From the IMG/VR virus record IMGVR_UViG_3300010885_047510, positions 1 to 35,026 of that record: a stretch of DNA of 35,026 nucleotides; one strand, given 5' to 3'. Shown here piece by piece: positions 22,491 to 29,201 of the stretch. Source of the DNA: a virus. Under the pieces are notes generated by a model. That model had not been told where the DNA came from, did not search any database, and saw only the letters and a program-made list of their open reading frames with translations. Position 1 is the stretch's first letter. Each line of letters starts with the position of its first letter. Both the position numbers and the translations under genes were made by a program.

Positions 22491-23050
22491 AAGTTATGCC
22501 CAAAAACTTATATAAATGCGATTACAGCATGTTTCCATACCCCTAACTTACACCATATCAGGAATTTAATCAACCCCTCTATTTCATGCTTTATTATGAA
22601 TATATACAGCACTGAATACAAAATACTATAACCTACTGATGTCCATAAACATTTTAAAAGTCCATTGAAGTCATAGCATAGCCTGGACGTAATTAAGCAT
22701 TGATAAATAACAAAATAATGCTTTACGTCCTGAAGTCCCCGAAAAATTCTCAAATTTATGGGGCTAGAAAATGCAATATCTGTAATTGCAATATACAATA
22801 TTGGTAAAATATAAAAACACACTCTTTTACCTATATTTGCTTGGACTTCAGGACTTGATTAATATTATATATATAAAACAACAGATAATAGAAATCTGAC
22901 TACAGCTAACCTTCAAGGACTTGGATTGGACTTGGAAAGGATTTTGTCTGGACTTCATGCTTTTTTATATTTACATTGATATGGTTTTATAATATAAATA
23001 TGCATTCACTATGCTTTTTTCTATAACAATACAATAAAAGGAATATATAC
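22491..23050. other. Divergent control region between late (leftward) and early (rightward) genes, possible origin
   Basis: These 560 AT-rich bases separate the two transcription directions and contain no convincing gene. They carry a cluster of short GGACTT/AAGTCC repeats (22658-22955), a very AT-rich stretch (about 22859-22878) beside the repeat pair, and a TATAAT (22988-22993) with no good -35. A regulator-controlled divergent promoter region or a replication origin would both fit. Confidence 0.5.
22658..22955. repeat. Cluster of GGACTT/AAGTCC repeats
   Basis: GGACTT occurs at 22843, 22851, 22917, 22928 and 22950, and its complement AAGTCC at 22658 and 22733; related TGGACG/CGTCC occur at 22684 and 22726. 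The pair at 22843-22856 (GGACTTCAGGACTT) is matched in reverse by GTCCTGAAGTCC at 22727-22738. Density and symmetry suggest protein-binding iterons or operators. Confidence 0.6.
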
Positions 23051-23227
23051 ATGAAGAAGCTACTTATATGCCTAGATGATAACGAATCACAAATAATAGA
23101 TAAAGAAGCGAAAGCGCAAAAACGCTCTTTTAAAGCTCACGTTGAGTTTATTATTAGTGAATATATAAAAAATAAACCAAAAGCAAAGCATGAGGCAGCA
23201 AAAAAAGAAAGTTGGGCAATTGATTAA
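23051..23227 (+). CDS. Small early protein, 58 residues, unknown function
   Basis: First gene of the rightward block. An SD (AAAGGAAT) precedes its ATG. The product, MKKLLICLDDNESQIIDKEA followed by a basic segment (KSFKAHVEF-like helix and a Lys-rich end), is polar and helical. No family recognised. It ends two bases before the next start, so it is probably translated with the following genes. Confidence 0.55.
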   Translation: MKKLLICLDDNESQIIDKEAKAQKRSFKAHVEFIISEYIKNKPKAKHEAAKKESWAID

Positions 23228-23229
23228 TT

Positions 23230-23469
23230 ATGCAAATAGATGATAATATACCTCTACCCGATACAATCAGGCGCAAAGGCCATAGTCGATATGGCTTTGA
23301 GCAAATAGGCATCGGGCAGAGCGTTTTTTACAAAGCCGACAATCTGGCAGTTGTAAATATACGCTCGGCGCTTACCGAGTGGAAGAAGAAAAACGGACGA
23401 AATTTTGTAACAAGGGAAAGGATTGAAAATGGCATACCTGGAGTCAGGGTCTGGCGATCTGATAAATAG
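23230..23469 (+). CDS. Small early protein with a VRVWR C-terminal motif (DUF7303-like)
   Basis: This 79-residue protein has the pattern of a small phage family I know as DUF7303: GFEQIGIGQSVFYKADN, a basic helix (SALTEWKKKNGRNFVTRERI) and the ending PGVRVWRSDK. Function is unknown; the fold may bind nucleic acid. The next gene encodes a diverged copy and overlaps it by 41 bp. The family name is from memory. Confidence 0.6.
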   Translation: MQIDDNIPLPDTIRRKGHSRYGFEQIGIGQSVFYKADNLAVVNIRSALTEWKKKNGRNFVTRERIENGIPGVRVWRSDK

Positions 23470-23662
23470 CCCTTATTTTAATTGGCCTGAGTTGCATGTA
23501 GATAAAATAGCTGTTGGTGAAAGCAAATTTTATTCTTATGATATTTTCCCCGATCACAAGCGCGTTAAAAATGTGATTAGAGAATGGGGAAAATATAATA
23601 ATGCAAAATTCCTGCTAAAAAGCGAGGGCAGGATTGGCTTGAGAGTATGGAGATTAAAATAA
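23429..23662 (+). CDS. Second DUF7303-like small protein, diverged copy of the preceding gene
   Basis: This 77-residue protein repeats the layout of its neighbour: a VGESKFYSYDIF segment, a basic helix (VKNVIREWGKYNNAKFLLKS) and the ending LRVWRLK. The ATG at 23429 follows an AAAGGA SD six bases upstream, which sets the start and gives a 41 bp overlap with the upstream gene. A tandem duplication followed by divergence is the simplest explanation. Confidence 0.6.
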   Translation: MAYLESGSGDLINSPYFNWPELHVDKIAVGESKFYSYDIFPDHKRVKNVIREWGKYNNAKFLLKSEGRIGLRVWRLK

Positions 23663-23679
23663 ATATTGAAATCAATAGC

Positions 23680-23712
23680 TTGTAAAATAATTGCTGATTT
23701 TGTAAAATAATT
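23680..23712. repeat. Direct repeat of TTGTAAAATAATT before an early promoter
   Basis: Two identical 13 bp copies (23680-23692 and 23700-23712) start 20 bp apart, about two helical turns, immediately upstream of the promoter at 23714-23742. They are plausible operator half-sites. Confidence 0.5.
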
Positions 23713-23713
23713 C

Positions 23714-23742
23714 TTGCATCTATTATTAGAACCTGATATTCT
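23714..23742 (+). promoter_or_regulatory. Rightward early promoter
   Basis: TTGCAT (23714-23719) and TATTCT (23737-23742) are 17 bp apart; TGA precedes the -10 (TGATATTCT, an extended -10). It is 48 bp upstream of the gene at 23791 and downstream of two identical direct repeats. Confidence 0.55.
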
Positions 23743-23790
23743 ATTTTTTAGTTACTTGATACGGCTTAACTTTAACATAAGGATTTTTTT

Positions 23791-23952
23791 ATGACTCGCA
23801 CCTACACGCTACACAATCACCAGGTAATCAAATGCACACAATCCCCACGGCACGAATACCGGCTTGCTACTCGCTTGCTCGATATAGCCGCCGGCACAAT
23901 GTTTCTAATCATCGGCGCGTGCATATTGTGCACGCTGTATGTAATCGCATAG
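23791..23952 (+). CDS. Tiny early membrane protein (53 residues)
   Basis: An SD (AAGGATTTTTTT) precedes the ATG. The product has a polar, basic N-terminal half (MTRTYTLHNHQVIKCTQSPR) and a C-terminal transmembrane helix (GTMFLIIGACILCTLYVIA). It is the first gene after the promoter at 23714. Small membrane proteins early in infection may target host envelope functions, but that is speculation here. Confidence 0.55.
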   Translation: MTRTYTLHNHQVIKCTQSPRHEYRLATRLLDIAAGTMFLIIGACILCTLYVIA

Positions 23953-23960
23953 GGGGAAAT

Positions 23961-24161
23961 ATGAAAAAGTTAGATTTTTCACAGCTAGATCATTGGTTAG
24001 AACAATCACTTAGTGATTCTCTTGCATGGAATAAAAAAGAGCTACAAAAGCCGCAAGAAACAAAAACGGCTTATGAAGCAGGCTTTACTAATGGCTGGCA
24101 AGAAGCAATCAAAATGCTGAAGCTGCACGCAGGTTTAACAATCACCTATGGAGGCAAATAA
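23961..24161 (+). CDS. Small early protein of unknown function
   Basis: This 66-residue acidic, helical protein (MKKLDFSQLDHWLEQSLSDS, a KTAYEAGFTNGWQEAIKMLK helix) follows a strong SD (AGGGGGAAAT). The start at 23961 is preferred to longer frames that would overlap the membrane gene. The AYEAGF.NGW pattern is typical of small phage proteins of unknown role. Confidence 0.55.
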   Translation: MKKLDFSQLDHWLEQSLSDSLAWNKKELQKPQETKTAYEAGFTNGWQEAIKMLKLHAGLTITYGGK

Positions 24162-24162
24162 T

Positions 24163-24369
24163 ATGCAGCACACCGACATATTAAAGTTACGTTTCGGCAC
24201 CGGCCCAGTTGAGGGCGGTTTTATGGGTTTTGTTCAATGCCTTCTTAATAACAAGGTATTATGGAGCCAGCAAAGCGACATAGTGCGATTGACGCGCGAG
24301 GACGCAAAAGCCGATGCTATTACATTAAAAGAAGATACAGAACAATATAATTGCATGAGAAAGGTTTAA
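24163..24369 (+). CDS. Small early protein of unknown function
   Basis: This 68-residue protein reads as a small beta-rich fold (ILKLRFGTGPVEGGFMGFVQ, LNNKVLWSQQSDIVRLTRED). The ATG at 24163 follows GGAGG within the previous gene's last codons, one base after its stop. No family recognised. Confidence 0.5.
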   Translation: MQHTDILKLRFGTGPVEGGFMGFVQCLLNNKVLWSQQSDIVRLTREDAKADAITLKEDTEQYNCMRKV

Positions 24370-24372
24370 TTT

Positions 24373-24543
24373 ATGACATACGGCAACAAGCGAAACTATC
24401 CAAAAATCGACATATACGCCCACGGCATTTATCAATGCAGCACTACATGGGCAAAAACATGTAAGGAAGCTATCGCCCATTATAAATCACCCACCGGCGG
24501 AAATGCTAAGATCACCGCCAGATTCTCAAAAGACAAAGACTAA
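24373..24543 (+). CDS. Small early protein of unknown function
   Basis: This 56-residue protein (MTYGNKRNYPKIDIYAHGIY, CSTTWAKTCKEAIAHYKSPT, then a basic C-terminus) has the look of a small alpha/beta fold: strand, helix, strand (AKITARFSK). It starts three bases after the previous stop with a weak SD (AAGG). No family recognised. Confidence 0.5.
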   Translation: MTYGNKRNYPKIDIYAHGIYQCSTTWAKTCKEAIAHYKSPTGGNAKITARFSKDKD

Positions 24544-24578
24544 CCACCAACCGCCCACAAGGGCAGAAAGATAATTTT

Positions 24579-24974
24579 ATGACAACGATATATGACAAAC
24601 ACGACACGGCTTTTAACAGTATCAACGCTTATGTACTGGCACACGCAACCCCACATGGAATTGAACGTATCGCAACCATTGCTTTCAAGCGCGGTGCAAG
24701 CGGTAATGTTCGCTGCTTCTTTCATCACATAGGCTACACCATGCAGGAAGGCAACGCCGGAGGCGGGGGCTATGATAAACCGAGCGCGGCATTTTATGAG
24801 GCGGCAGTTAAAAACCTTGAAAACGTAGCGGCACAACCTGAAAACGTGCTGAATGAAACGGACGACTTGAAACACGCCCGATTGATACAGCTTGCAGCAA
24901 CCGCCGGCAATGGCTCTAGCCACTGGTATAATGCATTGCGCGACAATGGCTTTTCGCTATTGCAGGCGGTGTAA
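24579..24974 (+). CDS. Early phage protein of unknown function
   Basis: This 131-residue protein has an ordered alpha/beta pattern: INAYVLAHATPHGIERIATI, VRCFFHHIGYTM, a Gly-rich turn (GGGGYDKPSAAFYEAAVKNL) and a C-terminal SHWYNALRDNGFSLLQAV. The His/Gly/Tyr-rich turn is distinctive but I cannot attach it to a function. It is one of the larger genes in this early run. Its SD is weak. Confidence 0.55.
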   Translation: MTTIYDKHDTAFNSINAYVLAHATPHGIERIATIAFKRGASGNVRCFFHHIGYTMQEGNAGGGGYDKPSAAFYEAAVKNLENVAAQPENVLNETDDLKHARLIQLAATAGNGSSHWYNALRDNGFSLLQAV

Positions 24975-24975
24975 T

Positions 24976-25131
24976 ATGACAAACTGCAAAACACTATCAG
25001 CGCTCGAACGCATAGCGAAAGAGCAGGCCGCCTATTATGGCAAAACACCGGAGCAACACGCCGCTTTTATGCAGGATATGGCAGAGGCGCAAGAGATTAT
25101 CGAGCGTGAGGACAAGAAAACCGCTTACTAA
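24976..25131 (+). CDS. Small early protein (51 residues), unknown
   Basis: The start lies one base after the previous stop (TAATATG). The product is a single predicted amphipathic helix with acidic ends (LSALERIAKEQAAYYGKTPE, MAEAQEIIEREDKK). No family recognised; the coupled start supports translation. Confidence 0.45.
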   Translation: MTNCKTLSALERIAKEQAAYYGKTPEQHAAFMQDMAEAQEIIEREDKKTAY

Positions 25132-25196
25132 CCACCACAGGCGCGGGACTATGGCAACCGCGCCGATACCGAAACATTTAACAGGAGTATAAGACA

Positions 25197-25499
25197 ATGA
25201 CAAACCGAGAGCCACACACATTTGAAGGCCATTTTAATATCTATGTCCGTGACCATGAGGACGATTGCACCGGATACGGCAAGCATGATCGCGTTATGGC
25301 GTGTTGTCCAGAGGGGGGCGAACTTTATTGCAGGGTAGATCATAAATGGAACCTTGGCCCGCCCACGCATTCGGAGATACTCGCAGCAGCTAAAAAACGC
25401 AATGGGAGCTACCAACGCGGCAAATGGGTATTAGACCGAGTGGAACAATATCCGCATGGGGAATCAACCGATTATTATTTCAAGCAGGTGCAATCATGA
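25197..25499 (+). CDS. Early protein of unknown function with paired Cys
   Basis: This 100-residue protein is preceded by a good SD (CAGGAG). It is rich in Asp, Gly, Tyr and His, with DDCTGYGKHDRVMACCPEGG and ELYCRVDHKWNL (possible metal-binding Cys/His), and a basic helix (ILAAAKKRNGSYQRGKWVLD). No family recognised. Its stop overlaps the next start. Confidence 0.5.
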   Translation: MTNREPHTFEGHFNIYVRDHEDDCTGYGKHDRVMACCPEGGELYCRVDHKWNLGPPTHSEILAAAKKRNGSYQRGKWVLDRVEQYPHGESTDYYFKQVQS

Positions 25500-25702
25500 A
25501 ACCCATATCCCAAGCCTACATCATGGGCATAAAAGAAGGCCGCGCACTACTCACCGCCGAGCCGAGCTTTAGCCGCTCCGAGATTCTGGACATCATCGAC
25601 AACCTAACCAGCACGCTAAAACGAGGCTTTGCGGGTGACGTTGCCGACATGTTGCGAGGTGAAAGAGATTTTTGGAAAAACCAGTTGAAGGGGACAGTAT
25701 GA
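25496..25702 (+). CDS. Small early protein of unknown function
   Basis: This 68-residue protein starts in an ATGA overlap with the previous gene. MKPISQAYIMGIKEGRALLT and the LDIIDNLTSTLKRGFAGDVA helix suggest a helical fold, with a charged C-terminus. No family recognised. It is the first of a chain of overlapping tiny genes. Confidence 0.5.
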   Translation: MKPISQAYIMGIKEGRALLTAEPSFSRSEILDIIDNLTSTLKRGFAGDVADMLRGERDFWKNQLKGTV

Positions 25703-25851
25703 TTACCGACTTACAAGACGCAGAAAACAGAGGTTTTATATTAGGCTTTGATGCATGCAACCGCATAGATACAAAGCTTAACGCAGCCGCATTTTTTGCT
25801 GGGATAATGTGCGGGCTTTTGGCGGCTACGATTATTATATGGAGCATTTAA
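25699..25851 (+). CDS. Tiny early membrane protein (50 residues)
   Basis: The ATGA overlap with the previous stop sets the start. An N-terminal polar segment (MITDLQDAENRGFILGFDAC) precedes a clear transmembrane helix at the C-terminus (FFAGIMCGLLAATIIIWSI). Role unknown; it resembles the other single-pass early protein at 23791 in layout only. Confidence 0.5.
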   Translation: MITDLQDAENRGFILGFDACNRIDTKLNAAAFFAGIMCGLLAATIIIWSI

Positions 25852-25852
25852 G

Positions 25853-26011
25853 ATGAAATACCTCGCTCAATATAAATCAAAAACACCGCGCACGCCGAAC
25901 ACATACACGCGCATAATTGAAGCCGCCAGCGATCAGGAGGCAACAGAGAAGGCGCAAAAGGGAATAAGAACGCAATATAGATTAATCATGTTAAAACCAC
26001 AGGAGGATTGA
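25853..26011 (+). CDS. Small early basic protein (52 residues), unknown
   Basis: It starts one base after the previous stop. MKYLAQYKSKTPRTPNTYTR continues into an acidic helix (EAASDQEATEKAQKGI) and a basic strand (RTQYRLIMLKP). This looks like a small alpha/beta protein. No family recognised. A GGAGG in its last codons serves as SD for the next gene. Confidence 0.45.
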   Translation: MKYLAQYKSKTPRTPNTYTRIIEAASDQEATEKAQKGIRTQYRLIMLKPQED

Positions 26012-26015
26012 TTTT

Positions 26016-26153
26016 ATGACTATTATCAGGCTCGACAACGGCAAATCTATAAAATTCGGCACATTGCAACACGCCCTTTATTGGATAGCAAAATTTAACA
26101 GGCGAGCGCATTTGCTGGCGCTGGAAACGGTGGGAGAATATAGCCATGTTTGA
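26016..26153 (+). CDS. Tiny early protein (45 residues), unknown
   Basis: An SD (AGGAGG, within the previous gene) precedes the ATG. The product begins MTIIRLDNGKSIKFGTLQHA and has a central Trp/Ala helix (LYWIAKFNRRAHLLALETVG). No family recognised. It overlaps the next gene by 8 bp. Confidence 0.45.
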   Translation: MTIIRLDNGKSIKFGTLQHALYWIAKFNRRAHLLALETVGEYSHV

Positions 26154-26241
26154 TGAATGCGCATTTTTAGAATATTGCGAGGAGCGCTATTTAAAACGCA
26201 ACGAGCCAAAACAATCAGAAAGGACAATATGTCATGAGTAA
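26146..26241 (+). CDS. Tiny early protein (31 residues), tentative
   Basis: A GGGAG SD lies in the previous gene and the frame runs from 26146 to 26241, overlapping both neighbours by 8 bp. The product (MFDECAFLEYCEERYLKRNE, then a polar tail) has two Cys and is helical. Support is only from packing and SD; it may be a translational linker rather than a functional protein. Confidence 0.35.
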   Translation: MFDECAFLEYCEERYLKRNEPKQSERTICHE

Positions 26242-26413
26242 GCACATCATACTTTGTTGGGAAAATGGTTTTTGCGATGCAATCTTTTCCCGCCCCAGCG
26301 CCTCACCCTACACCGAACACCACCGCGCGGCGGAGTATCTGGCGGGCTATTTTGCCGGAGAAGATGCGAGGCGGAGGCATGGGATAAAAAAATGTGCGGA
26401 ATTGCCAAGCTGA
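26234..26413 (+). CDS. Small early protein (59 residues), unknown
   Basis: It overlaps the previous tiny gene and encodes MSKHIILCWENGFCDAIFSR, then SPYTEHHRAAEYLAGYFAGE and a basic tail. Aromatic and Cys residues suggest a folded small protein. No family recognised. A short inverted repeat followed by a T-run lies just downstream. Confidence 0.45.
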   Translation: MSKHIILCWENGFCDAIFSRPSASPYTEHHRAAEYLAGYFAGEDARRRHGIKKCAELPS

Positions 26414-26420
26414 CAACCGG

Positions 26421-26436
26421 AGCCATTGGCTTTTTT
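26421..26436 (+). terminator. Weak terminator-like hairpin after the small early genes
   Basis: AGCC-ATT-GGCT followed by six T (26431-26436, the first T being shared with the stem). The stem is only 4 bp, so any termination would be partial. It marks the end of the tiny-gene run. Confidence 0.25.
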
Positions 26437-26515
26437 AAATAAAATCGCCTAGGGGAAAACAAAAAATTGAATGAAGTAAAATTTAATTACAGATTTTTAG
26501 TATGGGAAAAATGTT

Positions 26516-26731
26516 ATGCCTGACTACATCGGAATAAAAGAAGCGTGTGCGATACTGCAACAGCGTGGCGCGAAGGTATCGCCGCAACTGATCAATCACT
26601 ATTGCGTCACAGGCCGCGCACCTATTGGCACAATTAAAACGGGCAACCACTGGATATTTACGCGGCAGGGGGTTGCAAACTGGTATCCGAAAATAAAAAA
26701 GGCAGGGAGGCCGAGAAAAGAAATTACTTGA
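26516..26731 (+). CDS. Excisionase/MerR-like small DNA-binding protein
   Basis: This 71-residue basic protein has the layout of a helix-turn-helix regulator of the excisionase/HTH_17 type: YIGIKEACAILQQRGAKVSP (first helices), a recognition helix (QLINHYCV), a wing (APIGTIKTGNHWIFTRQGVA) and a basic tail (KKAGRPRKEIT). It lies directly upstream of the primase gene and of an inverted repeat at 26779-26800 that could be its operator. Confidence 0.75.
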   Translation: MPDYIGIKEACAILQQRGAKVSPQLINHYCVTGRAPIGTIKTGNHWIFTRQGVANWYPKIKKAGRPRKEIT

Positions 26732-26778
26732 CATTACAGCCACCGCCACTCGTTAAAAAATCATGAAACAAAATAACG

Positions 26779-26800
26779 CTTGCATACAGTCATATACAAG
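26779..26800. promoter_or_regulatory. Inverted repeat before the primase gene, candidate operator
   Basis: CTTGCATA (26779-26786) and TATACAAG (26793-26800) form an 8 bp dyad with one mismatch and a 6 bp centre. A possible promoter overlaps it (TTGCAT at 26780, TATTAT at 26801, 15 bp spacing, which is short). The excisionase-like gene just upstream is a natural candidate regulator. Confidence 0.4.
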
Positions 26801-26840
26801 TATTATCGTCTAATAAATAATCCATAAAAATGTTGCGCGA

Positions 26841-28979
26841 ATGAGTCAAGATTTCATCAATGAACTTGCAAGGGTAGGAATCCCCCCAACGCATGCGCTG
26901 GTATTTGACGGGAAATTCCGTCGATACAATGTTGCTAGTGACAAAAAAGGCCGCAGAAATGGCTGGTATAGGTATGTTCAGGTAAGAGATGATTTTGCAT
27001 GGGCTGTTTATGGCTGCAACAAGCGCGGGGTGGACGGTAAGTGGAATAGTTACGGTGCGGCAAGATTAACAAAATATGATGCCACACAAATCAGAAAAAA
27101 GCAAGCAGAAATCAAAAAAGAGGAAGAAGAATTACAGGGGCGCGTGGCTGCAAAGGCCAATCAGATATGGACGCGCCTATCTGTTCTTGCTGCAAATGCT
27201 TATACCACGCGCAAAAAAGTCGGGATTTATAACGCACGCGAGATGAGCGGCTCGCTTGTCGTGCCGGTATATGAGAATGACTATATAGTTTCGCTGCAAT
27301 TTATCACCGCGCAGGGCGAAAAGCGCTTTTTATCGCATGGCAAGGTAATGGGCTGCTATGGAATTGTGGCGCGGGAGGTTACGCCGCGTATATTTATTTG
27401 CGAAGGCTATTCAACGGCGGCGACAATTTTTGAGGCCACCGGCGACATGGTTATTCTGGCATTTTTTGCGGGGAATTTGCCAGCGGTTGCGGCGGTTATT
27501 CGGGAGAAACACCCCAATGCGGCAATTTTTATAGGAGCCGACAACGATCAATTTGGGAATGGTGGCAACGCTGGCATATCCTACGCAAGAGAGGCCGCAG
27601 AAAAAATAGGCGCGAAAGTTGTATATCCTGATTTTCCAGCCGATGATAAGCAACGCGGCACAGATTGGAACGACTGGTATATAAAGCATGGATTGGATTC
27701 CACCCGCGATGAATTGCTAGGCGTAAAAAAACCTAAAAATGTACCCGCAATTGCTGATGATAATCTCTGGAAAACACAGTTGATCGAGGGCAAGGAATTT
27801 CGCCCAGGTTATTGCTTGTTTGACGGAAAATCGAAAGCAAATGTTTATGCATTTATGGCAAATCACGATTGGTACAAAGGACTGATTGTTTACAATGATT
27901 TTAGCGATAAGATTATGATGCGCCATTGCCCGCCATGGGAAAAAGAAGATAAATTTGTTCCGAGGGAATTAATTGAATATGATTGTTCGCAGTGGGTAAA
28001 CAGCCTAGAGAAGCTTGGCATAAAAACTAATAAAGATATTGTGAATGATGCAATTTTGCATATAGCAAAACAAAACACCATAAACCCGCCCGCTGATTAT
28101 TTTAATTCGCTGGTATGGGATTGCGTTCCGCGCCTCAATAAATGGCTCACCTACTATCTTGGCGCAGAAAAACAGGATGCAGAATATCTGGCACTTGTCG
28201 GCAGCAAGTGGCTTATGGCGATTGTTGCGCGCGCATTTAATCCGGGTACGAAATTTGACAATGTGTTGGTGCTGGAGGGCATACAAGGGCTTAAAAAAAC
28301 AGGGGCATTTGAAGTGCTCGCTACATTTGGTAATGAGAATTTCTTTTTAGAGTTTTCGGGAGATTTTACAAACAAGGACAGCCTAAGTCTTATGCAGGGG
28401 AAAATGATTGTAGAGATGTCCGAACTTGCCAGCGTGAAAAGATCGCAGGCGGAAGAAACAAAAGCTTTTATATCGCGCCGGATTGATGAATACAGGCCAC
28501 CATACGGCAGATTAAACATCAAGCGCCCGCGCCGGTTTATATTGGGCGGCAGCACAAATAAGGTAGGACAGGAATATCTTGAAGATGAAACGGGCGCGCG
28601 TCGGATATGGCCAGTAGAATGCGGTGCAGTAATTGACCTGGATGCGCTGCGTAAAGATCAGTCGCAGCTATATGCCGAGGCGGTGGCACGGTATAAGAGC
28701 GGCGAAAGAATATGGCTTGAGGGTGATGAGGTGGAATTGGCGAAAAGCGAACAGGCGGATAGGCAAGCAGAGGATGCATGGGAGCAGAAAATTTCGGTAT
28801 ATGTATCTCATATGCTTGAAACAACGACTGCTGAGGTAGGGACGGGAATAGGTCTTACTACAAAAGATTTGAATAATTTTAACACAAACAGAATAAAAAA
28901 ATGTTTGAAAAACTTGGGCTGGGAGGAATACAGGCCGGGAACGGGAAAAGAAAGGTTGCGAAAATGGAGACAGAAATAA
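26841..28979 (+). CDS. Toprim primase fused to a VapE-type helicase/ATPase
   Basis: This 712-residue protein probably primes and unwinds DNA for phage replication. The N-terminal part (to about 280) carries a Toprim domain: catalytic Glu in FICEGYSTAAT (about residue 188), IGADND (233-236) and GTDWNDWY. The C-terminal part (about 330-640) is of the virulence-associated-E type: VLVLEGIQGLKKTGAFEVL (480-487, a P-loop with Lys where the last Gly is usual), GKMIVEMSELA (Walker B-like) and the GGSTNKVGQEYLEDETGARR motif. No clear SD precedes the ATG; a 4-codon leader (26830-26844) overlaps it as ATGA. Confidence 0.9.
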   Translation: MSQDFINELARVGIPPTHALVFDGKFRRYNVASDKKGRRNGWYRYVQVRDDFAWAVYGCNKRGVDGKWNSYGAARLTKYDATQIRKKQAEIKKEEEELQGRVAAKANQIWTRLSVLAANAYTTRKKVGIYNAREMSGSLVVPVYENDYIVSLQFITAQGEKRFLSHGKVMGCYGIVAREVTPRIFICEGYSTAATIFEATGDMVILAFFAGNLPAVAAVIREKHPNAAIFIGADNDQFGNGGNAGISYAREAAEKIGAKVVYPDFPADDKQRGTDWNDWYIKHGLDSTRDELLGVKKPKNVPAIADDNLWKTQLIEGKEFRPGYCLFDGKSKANVYAFMANHDWYKGLIVYNDFSDKIMMRHCPPWEKEDKFVPRELIEYDCSQWVNSLEKLGIKTNKDIVNDAILHIAKQNTINPPADYFNSLVWDCVPRLNKWLTYYLGAEKQDAEYLALVGSKWLMAIVARAFNPGTKFDNVLVLEGIQGLKKTGAFEVLATFGNENFFLEFSGDFTNKDSLSLMQGKMIVEMSELASVKRSQAEETKAFISRRIDEYRPPYGRLNIKRPRRFILGGSTNKVGQEYLEDETGARRIWPVECGAVIDLDALRKDQSQLYAEAVARYKSGERIWLEGDEVELAKSEQADRQAEDAWEQKISVYVSHMLETTTAEVGTGIGLTTKDLNNFNTNRIKKCLKNLGWEEYRPGTGKERLRKWRQK

Positions 28980-29149
28980 CACCAGAAGAACTTGCGGCAC
29001 GGTGGCGCATGTCAGTTGATACGCTGCGCGTATGGCGCTCCATTAAGCGCGGCCCGTCATACAATAAGCGCGGCGGCAAGGTGACGTATAGCCTAGCGGA
29101 TATTGAGAAATATGAAAGCGAAAATAAAGTGAAAATAGTTGTTGAATAG
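28964..29149 (+). CDS. Small HTH_17/MerR-like DNA-binding protein
   Basis: This 61-residue protein has the layout of a single winged HTH: ITPEELAARWRMSVDTLRVW (helix-turn-helix), SIKRGPSYNKRGGKVTYSLA (wing) and DIEKYESENK. The start at 28964 follows AAAGG and overlaps the primase end by 16 bp; a longer frame from 28901 lies in the primase gene. It is the third small HTH protein in the window, with those at 14427 and 26516. Confidence 0.7.
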   Translation: METEITPEELAARWRMSVDTLRVWRSIKRGPSYNKRGGKVTYSLADIEKYESENKVKIVVE

Positions 29150-29170
29150 AATATAGAGTTCTGATATTAT
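29142..29170 (+). promoter_or_regulatory. Rightward promoter before the gene at 29202
   Basis: TTGAAT (29142-29147), 17 bp spacer, TATTAT (29165-29170) with TGA just before it (extended -10). It starts inside the HTH gene's last codons and is followed by the shared leader ACCAACCCA...GGAGCAACCAAATG. Confidence 0.55.
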
Positions 29171-29201
29171 TATTTTACCAACCCAACGAAGGAGCAACCA
29201 A

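Noticed and set aside
22508-22822. 104-codon hydrophobic leftward frame (GTG start) in the divergent control region
   Set aside because: No convincing ribosome site, composition follows the AT-rich DNA, no family resemblance, and it runs through the symmetrical GGACTT/AAGTCC repeats. It is more likely an open frame by chance.
22491-23050. CRISPR-like array
   Set aside because: The repeats are only 6-8 bp, irregularly spaced and on both strands, unlike CRISPR repeats.
26728-26756. Promoter starting with TTGACA at 26728
   Set aside because: The -35 is perfect but no acceptable -10 lies 16-18 bp downstream (only CGTTAA/GTTAAA).
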